Below the pieces are notes generated by a model. That model was not told the origin of the DNA. It made no database searches and saw nothing but the letters and a program-made list of their open reading frames with translations. Made by a program: the position numbers and the translations under genes. Shown here piece after piece: positions 10,784 to 19,551 of a stretch of DNA of 64,000 nucleotides (within the stretch, counting starts at the first letter, position 1; each line of letters begins with the position of its first letter). Source of the stretch: Nymphalis io (Eukaryota; Arthropoda; Insecta; Lepidoptera; Nymphalidae); assembly GCF_905147045.1 (NCBI RefSeq), contig NC_065894.1, forward strand, positions 14,173,501 through 14,237,500. The letters are read 5' to 3'.

Positions 10784-11344
10784 TTATGGTCTTTTACTGC
10801 AGTATCTATTTGTTAGTAAATCTATGTGAGCTTCATAATCTCTGACTGATCCTATATCATATTTGTCCTTAGCGAAAATTGTTTTATATTCCTTTAATAT
10901 TTTCTCTATCTCAATTTTCTTTTCATTATCTAAATGGTCTGTCATACTTACAAATTCTTCTGTTTCTATGTGTTCATTAAAATTTATTGCAAATGTTTTT
11001 ATATTCTTTTTTTCATTTCTGTTATCTTTAGACATTTCATCTATTTTATTTGTTATTTTCTTTTGTTCTATTTGCAAGTCCTCGTTTTGGGTTAATTTGA
11101 ATTTCTTTATCATATCCAATCCGATTATAAAATCATCAAAATCATCATTTTCTACTATATACACATCCACCTCTTCTTCTATATCAAATAATTTTATTTT
11201 TATTGTTATCAAGCCATCTGTTTTTTTCACACCATTAACCGTTTTCATGTATGCTATATTCAAATTTTCCTTTTTTTCTTTTAATTTAATCAGTCTTGAA
11301 TTTATTAAAGAGATTTGTGAGCCTGAATCATAAATGCCGCTCAC
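10784..11344 (-). pseudogene. Gypsy aspartic protease and RT N-terminal linker
   Basis: The DSGS catalytic motif of a retropepsin lies near the start (IYDSGSQISLI) and the IIGLD flap-end block follows. The open frame actually extends upstream to an A10 run at 11399-11408, so the apparent start at 11344 is artificial. The last ~60 residues are the region preceding RT fingers and end at tandem stops TAA TGA. The protease processes the polyprotein. The frame is +1 relative to gag as read. Confidence 0.85.
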
Positions 11345-12464
11345 TTCTAATTTTTTCTCTAATAAAAGTTTGATCTTGATTAATGGTGTACTTACTCGTT
11401 TTTTTTTTAATGTTTATATCTACTTCAATTATGGAGTTGTTATTTACTTTCCTGGGTTTAAAAACCTTTTCAGATTCATTTTTATTTTTCTTGAACCAAC
11501 ATGACTCCTCCGGATGATATCTAATTCCTTTGTCCAGAGATTCACAGGTCTTACATGGCTTCTTATCATTAGTTTTATTTTTATAATGGAATGTACCGCT
11601 TTTTATTGTAGTTGAGTTTTTCTTGTACATCATACCTTCATATTTTCTTATCACATTGAACAAATCAGGTAAACCCGTTGCAATAAGATCTATCATTGTT
11701 TTAGAGTCTATAGATTTATTTATATCTAGTAGAAGTCTTTCTTTTTTTATAGCGTAATCAATTAGTAGTCCTTCTTTATATCTGAATGCAAGAGCATATG
11801 TGACTATATCCCATCCTCGGTTTTTAAAAGTTTCTAAAAATTTGTCTTTCCATTCAGTCCACTGTGCATTTATTGTAAGTATTATGGTCATTGAGCTATA
11901 CCAATCTAAACAAGATTTTTCTAAAAACAACCTCAATATGTCTATTTTTGTTTCATCTTTTGATATGTTAAAGCGCTCACATTCTTTTTCAAAACTCTCG
12001 ATCCATTGCATTGCATTAGGATTCTTACTTGTGAATTTTTCAATAATAAATTTCTCTGAAATATGTTTTAGGTTATGTTGATTTTCTTTCTTCGTAGTAG
12101 TTTCTATTAATTTTTCCAAGATATATTGCAAATTGTCACTTTTGTCTACTGGTTGTTTTAAGCTCATTTCTTCTAAATATTGATCGAAAAATTGCATATT
12201 ACCTTCTTCATCTAGATACGTTTTCTTAAGATCTTCATCCAATTTTATCCATATTTTTCTACTTTGATGCCTTTTCTTTATGCTATTTTTTATTTTTGAG
12301 AAAGTGTTCATCTTGATAATATATGTATGATGAGTCACCGGTTTCAGCTCCTCAGGTAAAACATAACATTTTCCTTCTTCTGTAGATATCGAGGTTATGG
12401 CTAATATATTAGATTTGCCATCATTTGATGCTATCATCGTAAATTCGAATTGCAGCCGGTCCAT
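11328..12464 (-). CDS. gag: Gypsy gag (capsid-nucleocapsid)
   Basis: The ATG at 12464 (MDRLQFEF) is the likely start because the longer frame begins inside the LTR. The central part (around YILEKLIETTTKKE to the region with WIESFEKECERF and DILRLFLE) resembles the helical capsid of insect gypsy elements. A nucleocapsid-like finger follows with spacing C-x2-C-x9-H-x4-C (CKTC, YH, SCW). The ORF overlaps the protease frame. An A10 run at 11399-11408 is the plausible natural gag-pol junction. Gag packages the element RNA into virus-like particles in the cytoplasm. Confidence 0.8.
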   Translation of the reverse strand: MDRLQFEFTMIASNDGKSNILAITSISTEEGKCYVLPEELKPVTHHTYIIKMNTFSKIKNSIKKRHQSRKIWIKLDEDLKKTYLDEEGNMQFFDQYLEEMSLKQPVDKSDNLQYILEKLIETTTKKENQHNLKHISEKFIIEKFTSKNPNAMQWIESFEKECERFNISKDETKIDILRLFLEKSCLDWYSSMTIILTINAQWTEWKDKFLETFKNRGWDIVTYALAFRYKEGLLIDYAIKKERLLLDINKSIDSKTMIDLIATGLPDLFNVIRKYEGMMYKKNSTTIKSGTFHYKNKTNDKKPCKTCESLDKGIRYHPEESCWFKKNKNESEKVFKPRKVNNNSIIEVDINIKKKTSKYTINQDQTFIREKIRSERHL

Positions 12465-12487
12465 TTTAGTTAACGAAAATGTCGTTT

Positions 12488-12752
12488 TATAAGATAGGTT
12501 ATTGAGGATGCTCAAAATGAACCACAAATTGTTTCTCTGAAAATACAAAGAAACGACATTTAAAGTTCACTAATATCGCCTCCTCTATTATATCTCTTTA
12601 TTTTCTTACAAAATCAAAGTTCAAAATAATCTAAACATTATCCGTCATTCTGTCATTCAACCATCAAATGCGCGGCAAACTGACTTTTAGTTACAGATTA
12701 AAAACGCGCGGAGCGCAGCAAATTTGGAATAATGAAATGTCATTTCATTACA
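12488..12752 (-). repeat. Gypsy 5' LTR (copy 1)
   Basis: 265-bp direct repeat of 7946-8210, two differences seen. The first bases after it in element orientation do not give an obvious tRNA primer-binding site; instead they form a short palindrome (AACGACATTTTCGTT), so the primer is unresolved. Confidence 0.9.
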
Positions 12753-12757
12753 TATAT

Positions 12758-12865
12758 ATCAACTGTTGTTTGTTTGGATGTTGATAAACTTTTCCTGGTT
12801 ATAATATATTTGTTGATGTTACTTGCCGCTTTATCGATAACGGGCTTTAACAAGTTTCATAATAC
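12758..12865. repeat. 108-bp perfect inverted repeat, left arm
   Basis: The exact reverse complement of 13045-13152 over all 108 positions, separated by 179 bp. The left arm begins only a few bases from the gypsy LTR. The spacer holds a known-looking lepidopteran repeat (12950-13016). Transcription through both arms would give a long hairpin RNA. It could also be a foldback element or a product of an inverted duplication. Confidence 0.95.
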
Positions 12866-12949
12866 GTGCTTAGACGAAGTCTTTTGATTCTATTGCTTAT
12901 TTTCCATCATTGATCATATGAAATATTAAATACAGTAACAACTTATAAA

Positions 12950-13016
12950 TGCCCCACTGCTGGGCTAAGGCCTCCTCTCCCTTTTTGAGGAGGAGGTTTG
13001 GAGCTTAAAAAACTTT
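12950..13016. repeat. Lepidopteran interspersed repeat fragment
   Basis: The phrase TGCCCCACTGCTGGGCTAAG followed by GCCTCCTCTCCCTTTTTGAG and GAGGAGGTTTGGAGCTTA is a very frequent lepidopteran repeat segment. It sits in the loop between the 108-bp inverted arms. Confidence 0.6.
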
Positions 13017-13044
13017 AGTATTTTTCAAAACCGATAATTTGTTA

Positions 13045-13152
13045 GTATTATGAAACTTGTTAAAGCCCGTTATCGATAAAGCGGCAAGTAACATCAACAA
13101 ATATATTATAACCAGGAAAAGTTTATCAACATCCAAACAAACAACAGTTGAT
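13045..13152. repeat. 108-bp perfect inverted repeat, right arm
   Basis: Reverse complement of 12758-12865 with no mismatch seen. The minus-strand ORF across it (13005-13256) is incidental. Confidence 0.95.
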
Positions 13153-15220
13153 TTAACCGTATCTATAAAAATGTATACAAATCCAAAATAGTTGTTTAAC
13201 GGACCACACTTGATGTTCCCGCTGCATCGAATCGTACAACACCTTGGACTTGTCAATCATACCTTTCAAGAACCGCTATAAAGTACACAACGCCCCACGA
13301 GACCATGTGAACATTTGATCACAGCCCACACAATTGATACAATTGCGAGAACGCCTTCAAAACCTTGATTTTAACAATATATTCGCGGTTAACAGTACAC
13401 ATTTAGCCTTTTCGTCATGCATATTTTTGATATCCTTATGTCTTTGTGTTAGAGTTCAAATTACAATAAAATATCTAGGCTTCATGACGATGGAAGATAA
13501 TCCGAAACAGAGGGTTTTGCACCTGCTGTTTTATAATATAAGAATATTGACTACGTGCGAAAAAAATATGAAAAAGATGTCAGCTATGTATTTTAAACAA
13601 TACTCCTATTTGGATATGCTGTTTATTTATTTTTTAATGTGCAAGTTTTCAATTTATATCAGTTTTATTATATAGCAATAGCTTTACCCCGTAATTCAGT
13701 TCGCATAGCAAATATGTTCCTGTAAATTATATACTTAAGACCTTAACCAAATCTAAGACTACCTCGATTTCTTCATGACAGAAATAAGCCAACAGACAGA
13801 GCTACTTTCGCATTTATAATATTAGTACATATCATGAATCATGGTATTTTATTCTATAAACGTTTATTCAGCTACACCCACACAATCTGTATAATCCGTC
13901 GAGTGGCACCCATAACGGACTTCCTAACCGGCTCTAATCTCCAAGCAACATCAGTGTTGTCGAGAACGACATATCAAAAAGAGAAAATCAAGAAATCCGC
14001 TCAATGGAAATCCTTTCGCCAAGATATGCTGACTATTTTACATACTTCTATTCTTTCATATCCGTTTACTATATTTAAAAAAAAAACAATTCGTTTTGCC
14101 TTATGCATGAATAAAAAACATTTAAAAAATAACGTTCCGTAAGTATTGAAGTCATATCAAAATTATCGGTTACAGATGTAAAAAAATAATTCGTTAAATA
14201 TAGAAACCGGGCTATAACAAACTCACTGGTGTTTTACTAATATTGTCCCTTCAGAAACACTCTCCATACTAAACTAACATTAAACAAAATTGGAAAAAAA
14301 TAATTCTATAAAATTCGTGTATTAGGTTTTTTTAAATTATTAATTTACAATTTTCAGTTAAATGTCACTATTAATATGGTCAGGCGCGCTTGTGTGAATA
14401 CCACTCATTAGTTTACCGCCTCATATCAATAATTTGTATCGTTGTGTGTGTATATCGTTTATCAATTGTTTTGTAGAGTTAAGAAGCTAGGTAAGGAACA
14501 GGCAAATAGGACATTACATCTTAGATTCCAGTCTGCGATACAAATATAAAATTAAAAAAAAAATTTTGAAACACCACTCTTTAGGATGTAATTGTAACAT
14601 ATGAACAAGGGATGCCAAAACTTACTGCTATGAACAGCGCATTAGAAATATGCATAAAAGACAATGTACACAAATATCTCTTATATTATGAAGGTTTTTA
14701 TTTACCCATACGGAATATTAAGATATATATTTTTACATAGTCTCCTAACAATGTGTTTTACAAAACCTCGATTATTTAGCTAAATCGAGTAAATCTGTAC
14801 CAAGCATATAAGCATCACTGAATATTCGTGTGTTTAATTTGTGTTTTTAATACAGTGCTTTACTTTGAAGTAAAATACACAATAAACACTCATTGGTCGG
14901 AAAGAAGCAAAAAGCGGAGCTTGCGCAAGCCGCACCCATTCTATTGTAACTTAATGGTATGTACTTAACTTTTTATTCAATGGGGACTTGAATAGGTTAA
15001 ACTCGGTAGTCCACCTTATCTTTATGATACAAGATAAAAAAATCTATTGAAGATATTTGACTCGATATAGATATAGATATTGTTAGTGTAAACTTCAAAT
15101 TGATTATAACTTTCTATGATTTTGTAACAAAACTAAAAGGTTTTAAATAATTAAAAGGTCAATTTATGTTTGGTCATTTATTAAATTTATTTCAACTTAC
15201 AATTCTTTAGAGAATAATAT
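13153..15220. other. AT-rich region, only a degenerate SINE recognised
   Basis: No supported gene. A degenerate plus-strand copy of the 2339-2637 repeat lies at about 14381-14545 (recognisable from GTGAATACCACTCATTAG and GGACATTACATCTTAG). ORFs at 13334-13675 and 13834-14142 show no recognisable domain. Confidence 0.45.
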
Positions 15221-15333
15221 TCTGCAAGTATACTTTTTATAAGATTGCACAAACATCATTGCACAAACACCTTAGAGTTTAGAACTTGTAGTTCAAAATA
15301 AAAAAAAATAAACACTATTATAATTCTAAATCT

Positions 15334-16183
15334 CTAAAGGCACGTCTGGTCACACACTATACACCTATTCGAAGACAGCAGACGTATGATCTTAGACAGG
15401 TCTTTTTTCAAATAAGTGACCTTGAGTGAATTGTGGATCTCTCGTAGTTTTCTCCTGTCACGGCTCTGCTTTGCAGCAAAATTATTCCTCTTTCTCTGTT
15501 TTCTATAAAAATCGTCGGCGTTCTGATTAGTTTGCACGGCACGACGCATTCTCGGATTATTACCGAGCAACGACCCTCCGTTTTTTTCGGCCATTGCTCT
15601 GAGGGCTTCCCTCTCGAACGCAAGGTAGTCCGGATCGTCTGATAGAGCGTCTACATCTATCATATAACTTGGACGCTTTTTTTTTTGTCTGATACCGGAG
15701 ACTTGGGTGGCGAAAATACGCACGTACTCCTTGAGACACTCATCGATTGCGACATATTTGTACTCGAAGACGCAGGCGCTGGTTCAACAACGGGCACGTA
15801 CATGGGCTGGACATACCCGATGTATGGGTACGGTTCAACACTGTGTTGCACTGTGCTTATACACGGATACGGTGGAAGCTCCGTTGGACGCTTTTTTTTT
15901 TGTCTGATCCCGGAGACTTGGGTGGCGATATCAAGCACGTACTTATATAATTATTAGTCGATTGCTGCAACCCGGAACTCGAAGGCCCAGGCGATGGTTC
16001 AACAACGGGCACGTACATGGGCTGGACATACCCGATGTATGGGTACGGTTCAACACTGTGTTGCACTGTGCTTATACACGGATGCGGTGAAAGCTCCGTA
16101 TTTGTTTGCGATGTCGTTTCACGTGTACTATTTACAGATAGATCTAATGGTGAGTCCTCAGCGTATGGTGTCCAGAGAGCCAT
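15334..16183 (-). CDS. bZIP transcription-factor-like gene A (frame-broken as read)
   Basis: ATG at 16183 (MALWTPYAEDSPLDLSV). The PLDLS string is a CtBP co-repressor docking motif. Two tandem modules of about 75 residues follow (CISTVQHSVEPYPYIGYVQP ... SPPKSP), each ending in Asp and a lysine run. The bZIP domain is near the C-terminus: basic region RNNFAAKQSRDRRK with the N-x-A-A-x-x-S-R signature of the PAR/giant/NFIL3 class, then a short leucine-poor zipper, stop at 15334. A CtBP motif plus this basic region suggests a nuclear repressor. Both module ends are T10 on the plus strand (15892-15901, 15677-15686), and each shifts the frame as read. No intron is needed to explain the gene. The family is clear, but the specific orthologue (giant or other) is not. 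Confidence 0.7.
15677..15686 (-). other. Coding A10 run at a module end, gene A
   Basis: On the minus strand it encodes the lysine run after SPPKSPVSD. Length 10 puts the downstream bZIP out of frame; 8 or 11 would keep it in frame. In gene B the equivalent run (17305-17314) is preceded by a G that keeps the frame. The lysine stretch followed by Arg-Pro looks like a nuclear localisation signal. Confidence 0.7.
15892..15901 (-). other. Coding A10 run between modules 1 and 2, gene A
   Basis: Same context as 15677-15686, after SPPKSPGSD. Length 10 leads to a stop shortly downstream (the frame from 16183 ends at 15857). The corresponding run in gene B (17521-17529) has 9 A. Confidence 0.7.
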
Positions 16184-16231
16184 GATTACTTTAGTTAGTA
16201 CGGTTAGTAGTTACGGTTGACTGCGAGTAAC

Positions 16232-16264
16232 TAATGATGTTGTTGGTCGCCCCGGTCTTTTATT
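16232..16264 (-). promoter_or_regulatory. Possible TATA box and initiator of bZIP gene A
   Basis: On the minus strand AATAAAAG (16257-16264) lies about 28 nt upstream of TCATTA (16232-16237), which resembles an insect initiator. The spacing fits a core promoter 50 nt upstream of the ATG at 16183. Sequence match only. Confidence 0.3.
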
Positions 16265-16852
16265 CTCGGGGGTGTGGTCTAATTGTGCAGGGCACCCCCA
16301 CCCCGCTGCACGGGTTACTTCCGCTACCTGAACCAACGGGACACATCGGAAGAACAATGGGGTGACTTTCGGTCTATTATGAGAGTTGCGTAGAATTTGC
16401 GTTTGCTATTAATTTGCTACTCAAGCTTGCTTGTTTTTGACACAATAGATAGAAAAATGTGAAGGTTGATTACAATGATATCATGATGTCACAATTTTCT
16501 GATACAATATCGCGAAATGTTTTCAAATAATTTCTTCATTTTATTGTATGTACGATGCTCTACGTGTTCTTTGGTTTCATACTGATATTAATTTAAGTAA
16601 TTTATTATAACCATTGCAGAAAAAATTGTTGGAGAATATGATTTTAGTTGCAACATTCGGTCAAATAGAAGTTAAACCATTCGTGAATAATGAAAGATAA
16701 TTCGAACGATTCATAAATGTTATTCATGCAAGAACAGGAAGCAAATGACACCGTATGGCTCCTCTCCGGATGTAACTGTATTTAATTTTATATATATTAA
16801 GTTTTAGCCGACAACGCAGTCACGGAAAATTATGTACAACCTTGTAATACTC
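16265..16852. other. Upstream flank of bZIP gene A
   Basis: Contains a G+C-rich stretch (about 16240-16380) and then AT-rich DNA. No ORF or element recognised. It separates gene A from the duplicated block holding gene B. Confidence 0.4.
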
Positions 16853-17742
16853 CAAGTATACTATTTATAAGATTGCACAAACATCATTGCACAAACACCT
16901 TAGAGTTTAGAACTTATAGTTCAAAATAAAAAAAATTAAACACTATTATAATTCTAAATCTCTAAAGGAACGTCTGGTCACACACTATACACCTATTCGA
17001 AGACAGCAGACGTATGATCTTAGACAGGTATTTTTTCAAATAAGTGACCTTGAGTGAATTGTGGATCTCTCGTAGTTTTCTCCTGTCACGGCTCTGCTTT
17101 GTAGCAAAATTATTCCTCTCTCTCTGTTTTCTATAAAAATCGTCGGCGTTCTGATTAGTTTGCACGGCACGACGCATTCTCGGAGTATTACCGAGCAACG
17201 ACCCTCCTTTCTTTTCGGCCATTGCTCTGAGGGCTTCCCTCTCGAACGCAAGGTAGTCCGGATCGTCTGATAAAGCGTCTACATCTATCATATAACTTGG
17301 ACGCTTTTTTTTTTCGTCTGATACCGGAGACTTGGGTGGCGAAAATACGCACGTACTCCTTGAGACACTCATCGATTGCGACATATTTGTACTCGAAGAC
17401 GCAGACGCTGGTTCAACAACGGGCACGTACATGGGCTGGACATACCCGATGTATGGGTACGGTTCAACACTGTGTTGCACTGTGCTTATACACGGATACG
17501 GTGGAAGCTCCGTTGGACGCTTTTTTTTTGTCTGATCCCGGAGACTTGGGTGGCGATATCAAGCACGTACTTATATAATTATTAGTCGATTGCTGCAACC
17601 CGGAACTCGAAGGCCCAGGCGATGGTTCAACAACGGGCACGTAAATGGGCTGGACATACCCGATGTATGGGTACGGTTCAACACTGTGTTGCACTGTGCT
17701 TATACACGGATGCGGTGGAAGCTCCGTATTTGTTTGCGATGT
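16853..17742. repeat. 890-bp direct duplication, member B
   Basis: Copy of 15225-16114. Its right edge falls within the coding part (the TSQTNTEL region), so the N-terminal exon segment of gene A was not included. Confidence 0.9.
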
Positions 17743-17757
17743 TGACAAGGTTGACAT
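16962..17757 (-). pseudogene. bZIP-like gene B, lacking its own N-terminus
   Basis: Carries the same two modules and bZIP as gene A but starts inside the module region; the MALW start and CtBP motif are missing. Upstream it runs directly into the end of gene C. The A9 run at 17521-17529 shifts the frame between modules, while the second run is interrupted by a G (DEKKKRP) and leaves the second module and bZIP in one open frame (16962-17480). The basic region reads RNNFATKQSRDRRK: Ala to Thr at a position conserved in A and C, which could weaken DNA binding. One module has Ile for Met (PIYVP). Possibly a chimeric or decaying paralogue. Confidence 0.7.
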
Positions 17758-18307
17758 ACTCGTTCTCTGAGCTTGGGCCTTAATTTCGCAATTCTTTTCT
17801 TTAGATATGTCACTTGAAACGCGTGACGAACTTCTCTTAACTTTCGTCTGTCTCTGCTCTGTTTCGCCGCGTAATTGTTTTTTTCTCTCTGCTTCCTGTA
17901 CGAGTCGTCAGCGTCTCGATTCCTCTGGACCGCTCGCCTCATTCTCGGATTATTTCCAAGTAAGCTGCCTCCATTCTTCTCGGCCATAGCTCGAAATGCA
18001 TCCTGCTTGAAAAGGCTTGATACTCGGCATCATCAGACAGCGAGTCGACATCTAAGTCCTCTGATTGCGATGTTGAAGGTGCGTTTCTGTAGTTCTAACT
18101 CTCGACCGGAGATATTTGGGAATGCGGGATGTTGCACTCATAACAATTGTAAGATCTATTTTCATGTTCTAAACTCGGTGGCTCTGATGAATATCTCTAG
18201 TCAGGAACCTTGGAACCAGGTGTTGAGGTACTGTCTGGTGAGACTTCCTGTTTAACATTTGTAGTTAAGTCCAAAGGTTCTTCCGCGTAGGGGGTCCACA
18301 AAGCCAT
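17743..18307 (-). pseudogene. bZIP-like gene C, two in-frame stops and a frameshift
   Basis: ATG at 18307 begins MALWTPYAEEPLDLTT, clearly paralogous to gene A, with a weaker PLDLT motif. The same frame continues coherently through TAG at 18197-18199 and TAG at 18095-18097, then through DVDSLSDDAEYQAF, which parallels DVDALSDDPDYLAF of gene A. A single-base frame change near 18009 leads to AMAEKNGG and the bZIP basic region (REKNNYAAKQSRDRRK). The zipper is more basic than in A and B and is cut off near 17745, where the duplicated block of gene B begins. The serine- and proline-rich middle and the PYPYIGY-type modules of A are absent. It is a pseudogene, at least at this locus. Confidence 0.75.
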
Positions 18308-18309
18308 TT

Positions 18310-19540
18310 TTTAGCATGTGTTGTTTTCTGAACAAATAGTCAGTAAACACTGAATGCAATTTTCTAACGCGTCTGTCTCATTTGTGGGCGTAAAAGGGTG
18401 TTGTGGAAGGGGTAATCCTCTACCTGCGGGACTCGTAACGGGACTGTAGGCGACATAAATATTAAATTTCCCCTTAAACAATAGGATTCTATTACTATTT
18501 TGCTGGGAGTAAGTCAAATATTACAGTTAGGAATGTCCAATGGAATAAAATAAGCAAAGAACTATAATTAATAATTATTTAAATCAGTTACAGTCTCTTA
18601 ATGTCATATATTTATAGCGGGATCAAAAAAATGTCCTTATGAATTGTTAGCGTTAACAAAGTCGCGTGCGACATGTTTACTTAGTATAAATTACAGCAGC
18701 TTTTGAACTACAGCCGAGAACTTGAGTACATTTTGTTATTTGAGAAGCTTTATTTGCCTTTTATACAATTTTATCTTAATTCGAAACCTTTGTTCTTTGC
18801 TCTTGTATAGACTGAGCGAGTTGTGTTCAATTTATCGCAATGCGGTCGCTGTAAACAATAGTGACATCATCCGAGTTTTCTGCTTAACACGAAACTGACG
18901 CAAAAGCTATCAGTAAATAAATCTTAAACATCACTCCAAGAACAAATTAAACGTTGATATTTGTGAATTGAGTTTATTTTATTTATTTACTGAAATAATT
19001 ACACCGTCAAGTTATCACTAAGCCTTAAAATTAACAATTAAAAAATATGTACTTACGAATTTATACGTCTTTAAAAATCAAAGTTTCACATAAAAAATCA
19101 AAAATCAAACCTTCTCAACTAAATTTCGGTGATAAAAGTATGTGTGAGAAGTGATCTATAAGAACGTAACATAAATGTTATATTTTTAAATACATAATTA
19201 GATAAGCATTTTTCAACCCGTCTGTGTTAGACAGTAACTTTCTGTCAAACACAGGACTTAAGTACCTAACTTAACAACTGCTAGGTAAAGACTCGACTTA
19301 AATAATTAATTAAGGAGAGAAGGTTTGGAACTCGCTTAAACATTACATACAGAAACGTTGCTCTTATACTATATTGAAATTTAATTCATATCGCATCCAA
19401 AGAAGCTTTACTTAAAGAACCATATAACAATAAATGTATTATTATTAGGTCCTTACATATGAAATTGGCGTTTTGTACGGGAGGAATATAAAGTTTTTTT
19501 TTTTTTTTTTAAAATATATTTAATTAATCAAAATACTGTT
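18310..19540. other. Region upstream of gene C; RTE-empty site
   Basis: No gene recognised. TGTATAGACTG at 18804-18814 is the unoccupied target of the RTE insertion seen in copy 2. A T17 run lies at 19494-19510. Confidence 0.5.
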
Positions 19541-19551
19541 GCTATTCATAC

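Larger units (their letters stand above)
7946..12752 (-). mobile_element. Ty3/gypsy LTR retrotransposon, 17.6-like, frame-broken
   Basis: A 4.8-kb element on the minus strand bounded by two 265-bp direct LTRs. In transcription order it carries gag, protease, reverse transcriptase, RNase H and integrase, the Ty3/gypsy order. No env-like ORF is present. A purine-rich tract (minus-strand AGGGGGGGAGA) directly abuts the 3' LTR at 8211-8221. The element sits in an alternating TATATATA target with ATAT-type flanks on both sides, as known for 17.6/297-type elements. The LTRs differ at two positions, so it is fairly young. As read, pol is interrupted by frame shifts at A-runs and by two adjacent stop codons between protease and RT. 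The identical copy at 29265-34071 carries the same lesions. Confidence 0.93.
15225..16114. repeat. 890-bp direct duplication, member A
   Basis: Matches 16853-17742 at an offset of 1,628 bp, covering the 3' flank, bZIP domain and repeat modules of gene A. Differences are scattered substitutions and A-run length changes. This nested duplication is older than the 21-kb one, whose copies agree with each other. Confidence 0.9.

Noticed and set aside
10863..11333. A 156-codon plus-strand ORF
   Set aside because: It is the antisense shadow of the protease region, rich in Ser/Phe/Ile as expected for the complement of Lys/Glu-rich coding.
7946..12752. An endogenous retrovirus with an envelope gene
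   Set aside because: After integrase there is only the minisatellite, polypurine tract and LTR. No env-sized frame exists.
13005..13256. A minus-strand ORF of 83 codons
   Set aside because: It runs across one arm of the 108-bp inverted repeat and has no recognisable domain.
15685..16220. Several plus-strand ORFs over the bZIP genes
   Set aside because: They are antisense shadows. The minus strand carries the bZIP basic region and CtBP motif.
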